From assembly GCA_964447405.1 (NCBI GenBank), contig CAYUSP010000005.1:120039-184038 (forward strand): DNA of 64,000 nucleotides, in the 5' to 3' direction. A model generated the notes under the pieces. The model saw nothing but the letters and a program-made list of their open reading frames with translations. It made no database searches and had not been told where the DNA came from. The DNA is from JALNZF01 sp964447405. GTDB lineage: Bacteria > Nitrospirota > UBA9217. The position numbers were made by a program, and so were the translations under genes. Of this stretch, positions 17,130-24,480 are shown piece by piece (the first letter of the stretch is position 1; every line of letters starts with the position of its first letter).

Positions 17130-17579
17130 TTACTGCTCTTCTGCAAGAACTGATATCTTTATTTCAGCATGAATATCAGTATGCAGCTTTACTGATACCG
17201 TATAGTCGCCAAGACGTTTTATCGGTTCGTCGAGCACGATTTTCCGTTTATCGATAGCCACGCCCTGCGCCTTCAGCGCATCCGCGATGTCCATGGTGGT
17301 GACAGAACCGAACAGCTTGCCCTCTTCGCCGGTCTTGACCCTCAGGGTCACGGACAACCCTTTCATGCGGTCAGCCTCTGCAGTTGCCTCTTTTTTCAGT
17401 TTCCGGAGCCGGTCAGAGACCATTTTTTTTGCATGGTCCATGGCGCTCACGTTATTCGGTGTCGCCTCGATCGCCTTCTTTTTCGGCACCAGATAGTTTC
17501 TGGCGTAACCATCTGCGACCTTGACGAGGTCGCCTATCTTGCCCAATTTGTCAATATCTTCCCGTAAGATTACCTGCAT
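17130..17579 (-). CDS. rplI: 50S ribosomal protein L9
   Basis: The 149-residue protein begins MQVILREDIDKLGKIGDLVK with GYARNYLVPKKKA, the L9 N-terminal domain. It continues through a charged helix (about 50-80) to the C-terminal domain (TGEEGKLFGSVTTMDIADAL...IKRLGDYTVSVKLH). A longer frame reaching 17741 is an artefact: the family start is clear at 17579 with a GGAGCAGT-type RBS upstream. L9 binds 23S rRNA at the L1 stalk base region. It precedes dnaB. Confidence 0.96.
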   Translation of the reverse strand: MQVILREDIDKLGKIGDLVKVADGYARNYLVPKKKAIEATPNNVSAMDHAKKMVSDRLRKLKKEATAEADRMKGLSVTLRVKTGEEGKLFGSVTTMDIADALKAQGVAIDKRKIVLDEPIKRLGDYTVSVKLHTDIHAEIKISVLAEEQ

Positions 17580-17826
17580 TTCGGATACTGCTCCTTTCAA
17601 ATAAATGTGCACGGATAGTACCAGAAATAGTGGCAAAGTGTCAATAAAGATTTTCTCCGTGAACCTGCGCGCTATTGTCTGGACCGGCGTCGCCTCGCCT
17701 TTGGTAATGCCTGTTTTTTTGCGTGCAGGCGTTTTCATCACAGAAACCCGGACGGTGATTGTGTTCTTGTTATTCGTTGAGACCTTTTCCCTTGAAATGA
17801 GGAGGTGTTTATATTATGATCGCAAC

Positions 17827-18081
17827 ATGGAAGAACGGATAGGATCAATTGTCAGGTATTTCGAAAAAACCTCCATAGCTGCCGTGAAGCTGGATTTTGG
17901 TGATCTGACTGTGGGCGATACTGTCCGTATAAAAGGCGCTGAATCTGACTTTTCCCAGAAGATCGATGCAATGGAGTTCGACCATAAGCCGGTCCAGCAT
18001 GCAGCTCGCGGGCAGTTCATTGGCATAAAACTCACCCTGCATGCCAAACCATTCGATCTCGTATATAAGGTATCAGGGTAA
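17827..18081 (+). CDS. EF-Tu/EF-1alpha domain-2-like small protein
   Basis: This 84-residue protein, beginning MEERIGSIVRYFEKTSIAAV, is a stand-alone translation-factor beta-barrel domain. It has DFGDLTVGDTVRIKGAESDF and KPVQHAARGQFIGIKL. Such small proteins occur in many Bacteria and Archaea next to peptidase U32 or tRNA-modification genes; their role is unknown. The frame can be extended leftwards to 17605, but the added 74 residues look non-coding and the ATG at 17827 fits the family. It starts the rightward segment opposite rplI and is followed 11 bp later by the permease genes. Confidence 0.75.
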   Translation: MEERIGSIVRYFEKTSIAAVKLDFGDLTVGDTVRIKGAESDFSQKIDAMEFDHKPVQHAARGQFIGIKLTLHAKPFDLVYKVSG

Positions 18082-18091
18082 CAGTCGACCC

Positions 18092-19063
18092 ATGTTCATA
18101 TATATCGTAAAACGAATGTTGTTAATGATTCCCATCCTTCTCGGCATCACCGTGCTAAGCTTCGGCGTCATGAGACTTGCGCCGGGCGGGCCGGCTGAAG
18201 CGCAAATGGAGTTCTCAGCAAAGGCATCGGCCGAAGCGCGGGAACGGCTTCGGAAACTCTACGGTGCAGACCAGCCGGTTTACAAGCAATACGCAATCTG
18301 GCTCAAGAAGTTCGTGACTCTGGATTTCGGTGATGCCTTCGCCGATGGCCGCAAGGTCAAGGATAAGATACTCGAACGCCTCCCCATTACGCTTACCATC
18401 AACCTGCTCTCGCTCGGGCTGGTACTCCTGATAGCAATTCCCATAGGCATTATGTCCGCAACCCGGCAATACTCGCCGCTCGACCGGTTCACAACCATGT
18501 TCGTATTCATCGGCTTTTCCACACCTTCGTTTTGGCTGGCACTTCTTCTCATCTATCTCTTCGGCGTTCAATGGGGGATACTTCCGATTTCAGGCATCCA
18601 AAGTCTGGATGTAACAGGCCTTTCAGGCTGGGACAGGCTCATGGACAAATCCCAGCATCTGATCTTGCCTGTTTTTGTCTCCGCGTTCGGCGGGCTTGCC
18701 GGCTTTTCCCGCTATGTCCGCAACAATATGCTCGAGGTCATGCGCCAGGATTACATCCGTACTGCCCGTGCCAAGGGCCTCGCGGAACGGGTGGTTATAT
18801 ATAAACATGCGCTCAGGAACGCGCTGATGCCTGTGGTTACCATTCTGGGCCTTGCTCTTCCCGGGATCATCGGCGGCAGCGTGATCATGGAGCAGGTATT
18901 CGGCATTCCGGGTATGGGTCAATTGATGTTCCAGTCCGTCATGTCGCGGGACTATAACCTCGCCATGGGCATTCTTGTCCCGGCTGCGTTCCTGACCATG
19001 CTCGGTAATTTTCTTGCCGACATAGGATATGCTTTTATCGATCCAAGAGTTCGGTTGAGATGA
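18092..19063 (+). CDS. Oligopeptide/dipeptide ABC transporter permease, DppB/OppB type
   Basis: The 323-residue membrane protein has an N-terminal anchor helix (MFIYIVKRMLLMIPILLGIT) and the family sequence VMRLAPGGPAEAQM. Five further helices follow, and the EAA-type cytoplasmic loop DYIRTARAKGLAERVVIYKHALRN contacts the ATPase (about 225-255). The ATG at 18092 is chosen from the family N-terminus over a longer frame from 18041. It overlaps the next permease by 4 bp. No solute-binding protein or ATP-binding subunits are encoded in this window, so the rest of the transporter must be elsewhere. Substrate is probably peptides or nickel, not decidable here. Confidence 0.9.
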   Translation: MFIYIVKRMLLMIPILLGITVLSFGVMRLAPGGPAEAQMEFSAKASAEARERLRKLYGADQPVYKQYAIWLKKFVTLDFGDAFADGRKVKDKILERLPITLTINLLSLGLVLLIAIPIGIMSATRQYSPLDRFTTMFVFIGFSTPSFWLALLLIYLFGVQWGILPISGIQSLDVTGLSGWDRLMDKSQHLILPVFVSAFGGLAGFSRYVRNNMLEVMRQDYIRTARAKGLAERVVIYKHALRNALMPVVTILGLALPGIIGGSVIMEQVFGIPGMGQLMFQSVMSRDYNLAMGILVPAAFLTMLGNFLADIGYAFIDPRVRLR

Positions 19064-19944
19064 TAAGGTTTAAAGGAACAGAGAAAACGGACATGAAAAA
19101 CGTCGAATCCTTCACATTCCTTACGATTCAGTACTTATTGAAGAATAAGCTCGCGGTAACCGGCGGTATGCTGGTTCTGCTGGTTTTTCTTTTGTCGATA
19201 TTTGCCCCGCTGATCGCGCCCTACAATCCATCCACCATAGACATCAAGAACATCCTGGTTGGACCAAGCTTCAAGCATATGCTGGGAACCGATGACCTTG
19301 GAAGGGATGTACTGTCACGCATGCTCTGGGGTGGGAGAATCTCTCTCGAAGTAGGTTTTGTCGCAGTAGGGATCGCAACCATCCTGGGCATATTTCTGGG
19401 TGCCCTTGCCGGTTATTACGGTGGTCATATCGACAGCAGCATCATGCGCATGGTGGACATCATGCTGAGCATCCCAACGATCTTCCTCGTTCTTGCAGTA
19501 ATCGCCATCTTGGAACCGAGCATCATCAATATCATGATCGTGATAGGACTAACCAGTTGGATGGAGCCGGCACGGCTCATCCGCGCGGAGTTCATATCAC
19601 TCAAGGAACGCGAATTCGTGATCGCGGCCCGGGCAATGGGCGCTGCTGATCAGAGGATCATCATGAAGCATGTGCTCCCGAACGGCCTGTCGCCCATTCT
19701 CGTATCAGCCACTATGGGCATCGGCGGTGCGATCCTTGTCGAATCAGCGTTAAGCTTTCTCGGGCTCGGCGTACAGCCTCCCACGCCAAGTTGGGGTAGC
19801 CTGTTATCAGCAGGCAAGGACAATATCGAGATAGCCTGGTGGTTATCGGCATTCCCCGGCCTAGCCATTCTCATTACTGTGCTTGGCTATAATTTGCTGG
19901 GAGAAGGCATCCGTGATGCGCTTGATCCGAGGCAGCGGGAGTAA
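19060..19944 (+). CDS. Oligopeptide/dipeptide ABC transporter permease, DppC/OppC type
   Basis: The 294-residue protein is the partner of the DppB-like permease, starting within its stop codon. It has an N-terminal helix (LAVTGGMLVLLVFLLSIFAP), the conserved HMLGTDDLGRDVLSRMLWGGR block, and an EAA-type loop EFVIAARAMGAADQRIIMKH (about 185-205). The C-terminus has SWGSLLSAGKDNI and NLLGEGIRDALDPRQR, typical of DppC. An alternative ATG lies 11 codons in. The heterodimer would form the membrane channel of a peptide importer. Confidence 0.92.
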   Translation: MIRFKGTEKTDMKNVESFTFLTIQYLLKNKLAVTGGMLVLLVFLLSIFAPLIAPYNPSTIDIKNILVGPSFKHMLGTDDLGRDVLSRMLWGGRISLEVGFVAVGIATILGIFLGALAGYYGGHIDSSIMRMVDIMLSIPTIFLVLAVIAILEPSIINIMIVIGLTSWMEPARLIRAEFISLKEREFVIAARAMGAADQRIIMKHVLPNGLSPILVSATMGIGGAILVESALSFLGLGVQPPTPSWGSLLSAGKDNIEIAWWLSAFPGLAILITVLGYNLLGEGIRDALDPRQRE

Positions 19945-20148
19945 ATTTATTATTTTGTGATATTAGAGACCCGCGATTAAGCCATCTCATTCAGACTCGA
20001 TTTAGTTTACTACATCACAGTTGACAGGTGTCATCACGAGGTTCCGGGGATAAGTCGGTATCGAATCCTGCGCGTCCAAATCGCTGATTAAGCACATCAC
20101 ATGATTAGTTTACACCAACGTACAATTCATTGTACCTCGAGTACAACG

Positions 20149-20183
20149 AAAAAGGCCTTCCAACTGAATTGCTGGAAGGCCTT
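20149..20183 (-). terminator. Rho-independent terminator of the PEP-CTERM gene
   Basis: Arms 20152-20162 and 20173-20183 form an 11-bp stem with a 10-nt loop. On the minus strand the stem runs into five T (20149-20153, the first overlapping the stem). It lies 33 bp past the PEP-CTERM stop. The plus side lacks a T-run, although the gene before it is convergent. Confidence 0.75.
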
Positions 20184-20216
20184 GCAACGAATTATTATGT
20201 TACGGAAATTATATGG

Positions 20217-21005
20217 TCATCTCTTGATCCGGAAGTATCCTAATCCTAAAAGGGCGCTTCCGAACAACAGGAGTGTACCAGGTTCGGGAACAGAGACAGG
20301 TGATTGCAATACGCGCCATTCTTCAAAGCCAGCATCGGAACTATAATCTCTATGACATCTCACTAAGTTATCATCATATGCACCGAATTGCACATAAAGG
20401 TAGAGAAAATCACTGGGTGTAATTCCAGCAATCACTGGAATCAATGCTTCCATATCGTCTCCACCACTTCCCTGATTGATTATATGATAATCCATTAACA
20501 CTGAAGGACCAATCGGAACAGAACTTGAAAGATCATAAACAGGATTGCCCAATTGAGAAACATCTGTCGCAGAACCTCCTAAAGGACCGCTATAAGCGTA
20601 GAGTCTGAATACATCAAGCGACAGATATCGTGCAATTTTGTTGTCTGCCTCGTTAATGTCGAGGGTGAAATCGTAATATTGTTTTCCATTAACTGTTACA
20701 ATACCTACATCACTCCAGTTCAGCGAATGGGTCCACTGATCGCCACCACCCTGATCATCATAAACTTGAACATGCTTTGCGTCAGTATTTAGACCGATTT
20801 CCGTGCCTTGGGCTCCCACGCGGAGAAAGGGATCGTATACACCGGTTCCTGTGGGATGATTGTTGGCTATTCTCCAAACACTTCCGTCGGATGCAGTTAC
20901 GCTGGCATTCGGTCCTGTTGTTAAATCAATTGGCGCAGCTATAGCAATTCCTGAGAGGATCCCTGTAATTAGTATGCTTATTGATACAAAAAATATCTTT
21001 TTCAT
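20217..21005 (-). CDS. PEP-CTERM sorting-signal protein
   Basis: The 262-residue exported protein has an N-terminal signal peptide (MKKIFFVSISILITGIL...AIAA) and a C-terminal PEP-CTERM tail: VPEPGTLLLFGSALLGLG, then YFRIKR as the basic end. An exosortase would recognise the Pro-Glu-Pro motif and process it. The start at 21005 has GGAGGC at good spacing. The body has no catalytic signature I recognise. It includes Trp/Tyr-rich beta segments and an NEADNKIARYLSLDVF-type stretch, suggesting a carbohydrate-binding or filamentous extracellular protein. A strong candidate sigma-54 promoter sits upstream at 21055-21070, which fits control by the PrsK/PrsR pair encoded at 49.7-53.7 kb. An 11-bp hairpin terminator ends the transcript, so it is monocistronic. 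Confidence 0.92.
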   Translation of the reverse strand: MKKIFFVSISILITGILSGIAIAAPIDLTTGPNASVTASDGSVWRIANNHPTGTGVYDPFLRVGAQGTEIGLNTDAKHVQVYDDQGGGDQWTHSLNWSDVGIVTVNGKQYYDFTLDINEADNKIARYLSLDVFRLYAYSGPLGGSATDVSQLGNPVYDLSSSVPIGPSVLMDYHIINQGSGGDDMEALIPVIAGITPSDFLYLYVQFGAYDDNLVRCHRDYSSDAGFEEWRVLQSPVSVPEPGTLLLFGSALLGLGYFRIKR

Positions 21006-21054
21006 ATTTACTTGCCTCCGAAACAATATTTTCTTAATTTACTGAATGTTAATA

Positions 21055-21070
21055 AGCAAGTTCAATACCA
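21055..21070 (-). promoter_or_regulatory. Candidate sigma-54 promoter of the PEP-CTERM gene
   Basis: On the minus strand the sequence TGGTATTGAACTTGCT has GG and GC elements 10 nt apart and a TTGC -12 box. This matches the sigma-54 consensus TGG(C/T)A(C/T)-N-TTGC closely. Expected transcription start is near 21044, leaving a leader of about 40 nt before the ATG at 21005. Two short dyads upstream, 21108-21119 (GTCG-N4-CGAC) and 21120-21136 (TGT-N11-ACA), are possible activator sites. Confidence 0.65.
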
Positions 21071-21307
21071 ATATGTATTAGATTGTTTTTATTATACATA
21101 CCATTCGGTCGCCTACGACTGTAAGGATTTTCGACAAATAACATCAGTGTATAACCTAATAATATAATTAATATTTTCAGCATCTTAACACCGGCATACT
21201 TCACGGCTTTCGAACAAGACAACATTCTCCTTTTTTACACCTGAGAGTTGTAAAATTTCCCGACAGAATTAAAAAGGATTTGTTATATAATAAAGTATTG
21301 CTTTACA

Positions 21308-22393
21308 TTATTTATCAATGACTTTTTCTCTTTTATTAAAAGTATTTTTTGTCTTCTTTTTGTTCGATCTATACCGTCCAATCGCTTTCTCATGAGTTCC
21401 AAAATCCTTGGAAAAAAAATGGCTGCCATCGCCCTGGGCGACAAAGAAAAGATAGTCCGCGTTTTCAGGATACAGCGTGGCAAGAATAGCTCCTTCACCC
21501 GGATTTGCTATCGGACCCGGAGGGAGGCCTTTATGAAGGTATGTATTGTAAGGCGATTTTCTTTTCAAGTCTTGAGCCGTTATCTTGGTGATCCATGCTT
21601 TGGTACCGTAGACTGCCGTCGGGTCAGCCTGTAGTTTCATGCCCTGCTTTAAGCGGTTGTGATATACAGCTGCAATAAGCTTTCGCTCCGAAGAGATCTT
21701 TGCCTCTTTTTCTACTATCGAAGCCAGTGTTATGATCTGGTGCTCAGTATAACCCAGTTCCTTCGCTCGTTCTCTGCTGCTTTCGGAAAAAACAGCCTTG
21801 TAACGCTGAACCATCTTCTTAGGAATTTCTTCAAGCTTTATACCCTTAGGCAGATAGTAAGTGTCCGGGAAAAGATAGCCCTCGAGTGTATCAGCTTCAA
21901 TGCCAAGTGAGCGTACATATTCCTTCTTTTTTACGAGATCGATGAACTCATGGGGCTCCGTAATGAGCGGCGTTCCCGATAGCGTCCAGCCGATCTGATA
22001 CAGGTTGTATCCCTCCGGGACAACCACTTCATACTCGATGATCCTGCCTTTTCGCAGATTATCCAACACCTCCCACAGGCTCATGCTGGTGTTGAGACCA
22101 TAATAGCCCACCCGCACCTTTCTGCTAATGCCCTGGATTCTGCCGACGATCTCGAAATAGCCGCGGTAGCGGATTATCCCTTCCTTTTTAAGCGCTGCGG
22201 AGATGGCCTTGAAACTCATCCCCTCGGTAACCTGCACCTCTTTCCAGGCCTTATCGCTCGAAGGGGGCATAAAGAGGGCGATATAGAAATGAATGATGAT
22301 GGTAAGTAATGTGGTGGCGATCAGAAAAGTCCACCATAAATGTTTCCTGATTTGGTTTTTTAAATTTAGCATTCCATGCTCCGCCTTCCCCAT
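21308..22393 (-). CDS. mltG: Endolytic murein transglycosylase MltG (YceG-like)
   Basis: The 361-residue inner-membrane protein has one N-terminal helix (about 18-40, HLWWTFLIATTLLTIII) and a periplasmic LysM-like/YceG domain. The catalytic Glu is in IITLASIVEKEAKISSER (about 226). Other family blocks are VVVPEGYNLYQIGWTL, LEGYLFPDTYYLP, LQADPTAVYG and YNTYLHKGLPPGPIANPG. It cleaves nascent glycan strands and sets their length. The start ATG follows the ubiB-type gene stop directly; a second ATG at 22372 has a better RBS (GGCGGAG). The Lys-rich C-terminus (KKKTKNTFNKREK) is slightly longer than usual. Confidence 0.93.
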   Translation of the reverse strand: MGKAEHGMLNLKNQIRKHLWWTFLIATTLLTIIIHFYIALFMPPSSDKAWKEVQVTEGMSFKAISAALKKEGIIRYRGYFEIVGRIQGISRKVRVGYYGLNTSMSLWEVLDNLRKGRIIEYEVVVPEGYNLYQIGWTLSGTPLITEPHEFIDLVKKKEYVRSLGIEADTLEGYLFPDTYYLPKGIKLEEIPKKMVQRYKAVFSESSRERAKELGYTEHQIITLASIVEKEAKISSERKLIAAVYHNRLKQGMKLQADPTAVYGTKAWITKITAQDLKRKSPYNTYLHKGLPPGPIANPGEGAILATLYPENADYLFFVAQGDGSHFFSKDFGTHEKAIGRYRSNKKKTKNTFNKREKVIDK

Positions 22394-22394
22394 T

Positions 22395-24101
22395 TCATAG
22401 TTGCCCTGATCTCAGTATCCCGATCAATATCCAGAGCCCCAGGAGTGCGGCGATAACATAACCGATCAAGCCGAACATCGGCAAGCCAAAAAGCATCGGC
22501 CCCTGTCCCGAATGAATGATGATGGAAGAAGCGATGATGATGGATGCGGTAATTACGCTGAAAGCGATCCGGTTGCTTGACCTGTCCAAGTTCCTAATCA
22601 GATGCGTCAGTCCTTCATGGTGAATGGATACCCTCAGTTCACCATGCATGATTTTCCGGTAGGTGGCCTTCATTTGTCGGGGCAGCAGCGACAGGGCATC
22701 CACGAACTCCAGAAGGCTTTTCTGCACGTTTTTCGCCATGCGCAGAGGATTGCGCCTGCGTTTTATAAGTTCCTCCACATAGGGCTTAGCTGCTTCAAAA
22801 TAATTGAATTCGGGATCAAGCTGCTTCAACAACCCCTCCAGCGCGATGAGCGCCTTATCCATAAGGTACAGATTCGACGGCTGTTTCAGCTTGTGTCGCA
22901 AAAGAATATGGGTAACGCGATCGATATATGCGCCAAAGTCGATCTGCTTCACCTGCATGCTGTAGTAGGGTTCAAGAAGCTCGGCCAGGTCCTCCTTCAT
23001 TTCACGTTCGAATTTGTCCATGTCCACGGATTCGTCGGATACGAATCCCAGATTCATATATTGACGAAATAGCCCTTCGTAATCACGCTCTGCCAGGGCA
23101 ACGAACAGATTTGCAAAATGCTCCATGTTCTCCTCGGTAACCCTGCCCATGATGCCAAAGTCAACAAGCCCCAGTCTGCCATCGGGAAGTACAAAGATAT
23201 TTCCCGGATGCGGATCAGCGTGAAACAGGCCGTCCTGCAGGACCATTTTAAAGAACGCCGACGCACCCTTGAGCGCGATAGATCGCCGGTCGAATCCCGC
23301 TGCATCGATGCGCTGGAACTCGTTGATACGGATGCCCTCGATCCGTTCAAGAACGAGCACCCGCTTGGTCGAAAGCGCCGTGATAATCCTGGGAATGTAA
23401 AGCACGTCGCTCTCTGCGAAGTTGTCCCGGAGCTGTATTGCGTTCGCCGCTTCAATGAAAAAATCGAGCTCCTTTTTAATGGTCCGTGCGAACTCATCCA
23501 CGATCCCTCTGACATTATAGGGCGCCATCTCGGGAACATGGGACTCGATCAACTCGGCTATGCCCCGCATGATGCTGATGTCCCGCTCTATAATCCCGTC
23601 GATATCAGGCCGCTGGACCTTAACCATAACTGCGGTGCCGTCGAGCAAGGTCGCCCGGTGGACCTGGGCGATCGAAGCCGCAGCCACCGGGTCGTCCTCA
23701 AAGGAGCTGAACAAGCGGTTGACGCTCTGACGTAACTCATGCTCGATGATGGCCTTCGCTTTCTGGGACTGGAACGGGGCAACCGAGTCGGTTAATTTGG
23801 CAAACTCATGGGAGTATTCGAGGGGAAGCATATCCGGCCGGCACGCAAGCACCTGTCCGAACTTGATAAAGGTGGGCCCCAATTCCTCGAACATAAGGCG
23901 CAAGCGTTCTGGCGCACTGAGCCTGTGTTCGAGGGAGGGAGGCGATTTGAACTGGACAATTCTCCTGCCAACGGAGAAGAACCGCTGCAGGCCCATCTGT
24001 TCGACAAGATGGCCAAAACCATGACGGGATGCCACCGCGATGATGCGCCCAATCCGCGGGATGTCCCGAAAGTATCTTTTCCTGAAACCCAGCAGAGACA
24101 T
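22395..24101 (-). CDS. ubiB: UbiB/ABC1-family protein kinase-like
   Basis: From the ATG at 24101 the protein is about 568 residues, with the ADCK/UbiB kinase-like fold. The KxGQ motif lies in LGPTFIKFGQVLACRPDMLP. A VAAASIAQVHRA strand, the NKR/DFG-like LVDFGIMGRV and the DGLFHADPHPGNIFVLPDG loop are all present. Two C-terminal transmembrane helices (about 500-565) anchor it. In E. coli UbiB supports ubiquinone synthesis; the same may hold for menaquinone-type quinones here, but no quinone genes are adjacent. The upstream neighbour is the phasin gene and the downstream one mltG; spacing suggests cotranscription. The frame could start at TTG 24161, but this would overlap the phasin. Confidence 0.88.
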   Translation of the reverse strand: MSLLGFRKRYFRDIPRIGRIIAVASRHGFGHLVEQMGLQRFFSVGRRIVQFKSPPSLEHRLSAPERLRLMFEELGPTFIKFGQVLACRPDMLPLEYSHEFAKLTDSVAPFQSQKAKAIIEHELRQSVNRLFSSFEDDPVAAASIAQVHRATLLDGTAVMVKVQRPDIDGIIERDISIMRGIAELIESHVPEMAPYNVRGIVDEFARTIKKELDFFIEAANAIQLRDNFAESDVLYIPRIITALSTKRVLVLERIEGIRINEFQRIDAAGFDRRSIALKGASAFFKMVLQDGLFHADPHPGNIFVLPDGRLGLVDFGIMGRVTEENMEHFANLFVALAERDYEGLFRQYMNLGFVSDESVDMDKFEREMKEDLAELLEPYYSMQVKQIDFGAYIDRVTHILLRHKLKQPSNLYLMDKALIALEGLLKQLDPEFNYFEAAKPYVEELIKRRRNPLRMAKNVQKSLLEFVDALSLLPRQMKATYRKIMHGELRVSIHHEGLTHLIRNLDRSSNRIAFSVITASIIIASSIIIHSGQGPMLFGLPMFGLIGYVIAALLGLWILIGILRSGQL

Positions 24102-24120
24102 CGGCGCTTCGGGGCGAGGC

Positions 24121-24441
24121 TTATGCCCCGCCCTTCCCGTCTCCGCCTTCAAGCTTTGCAATGCGTGCAGCGAGGCCCTGGAGTTTCTTTTCTATATTCC
24201 CGAGATCATCGCGTGTGGGGATGTTCAGCTTTTCAAAGGCGGCTGAGATGGTGTCTTTTATTTTATGGTCCACGTCCTTGGTGCTTTCTTCGGCCTTCGA
24301 CGCCCATTCCTTGACCAACGTGGCGCCTTCGCTCTTTGACAACTCCCCCGCCTTTACCAATTCATCAACAAACTCCCTTGCTTTTTCCTGAGCGCCCAGT
24401 CCTGCCAACATTGCCTTTTTGATGATGTCCGCAACAATCAT
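24121..24441 (-). CDS. Phasin family protein
   Basis: The 106-residue protein starts MIVADIIKKAMLAGLGAQEK with RBS GGAGGG. It is an amphipathic helical, PhaI/phasin-like protein: it has ELVKAGELSKSEGATLVKEW, a central charged helix, and a short C-terminal coiled-coil (NIEKKLQGLAARIAKLEGG). Phasins coat polyhydroxyalkanoate granules or act as small amphipathic chaperones. No PHA synthase gene is found here. A longer frame to 24471 would add only leader-like codons. Confidence 0.75.
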   Translation of the reverse strand: MIVADIIKKAMLAGLGAQEKAREFVDELVKAGELSKSEGATLVKEWASKAEESTKDVDHKIKDTISAAFEKLNIPTRDDLGNIEKKLQGLAARIAKLEGGDGKGGA

Positions 24442-24480
24442 AGTACCCTCCTTTAGGATTGTCCCAGCCAAAAAGCATCT

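Noticed and set aside
20040..20080. Sequence resembling a tRNA T-arm and 3' end (TCGAATCC then GCGTCCA)
   Set aside because: No matching acceptor 5' strand, anticodon or D-arm upstream; at best a remnant, so no tRNA is called.
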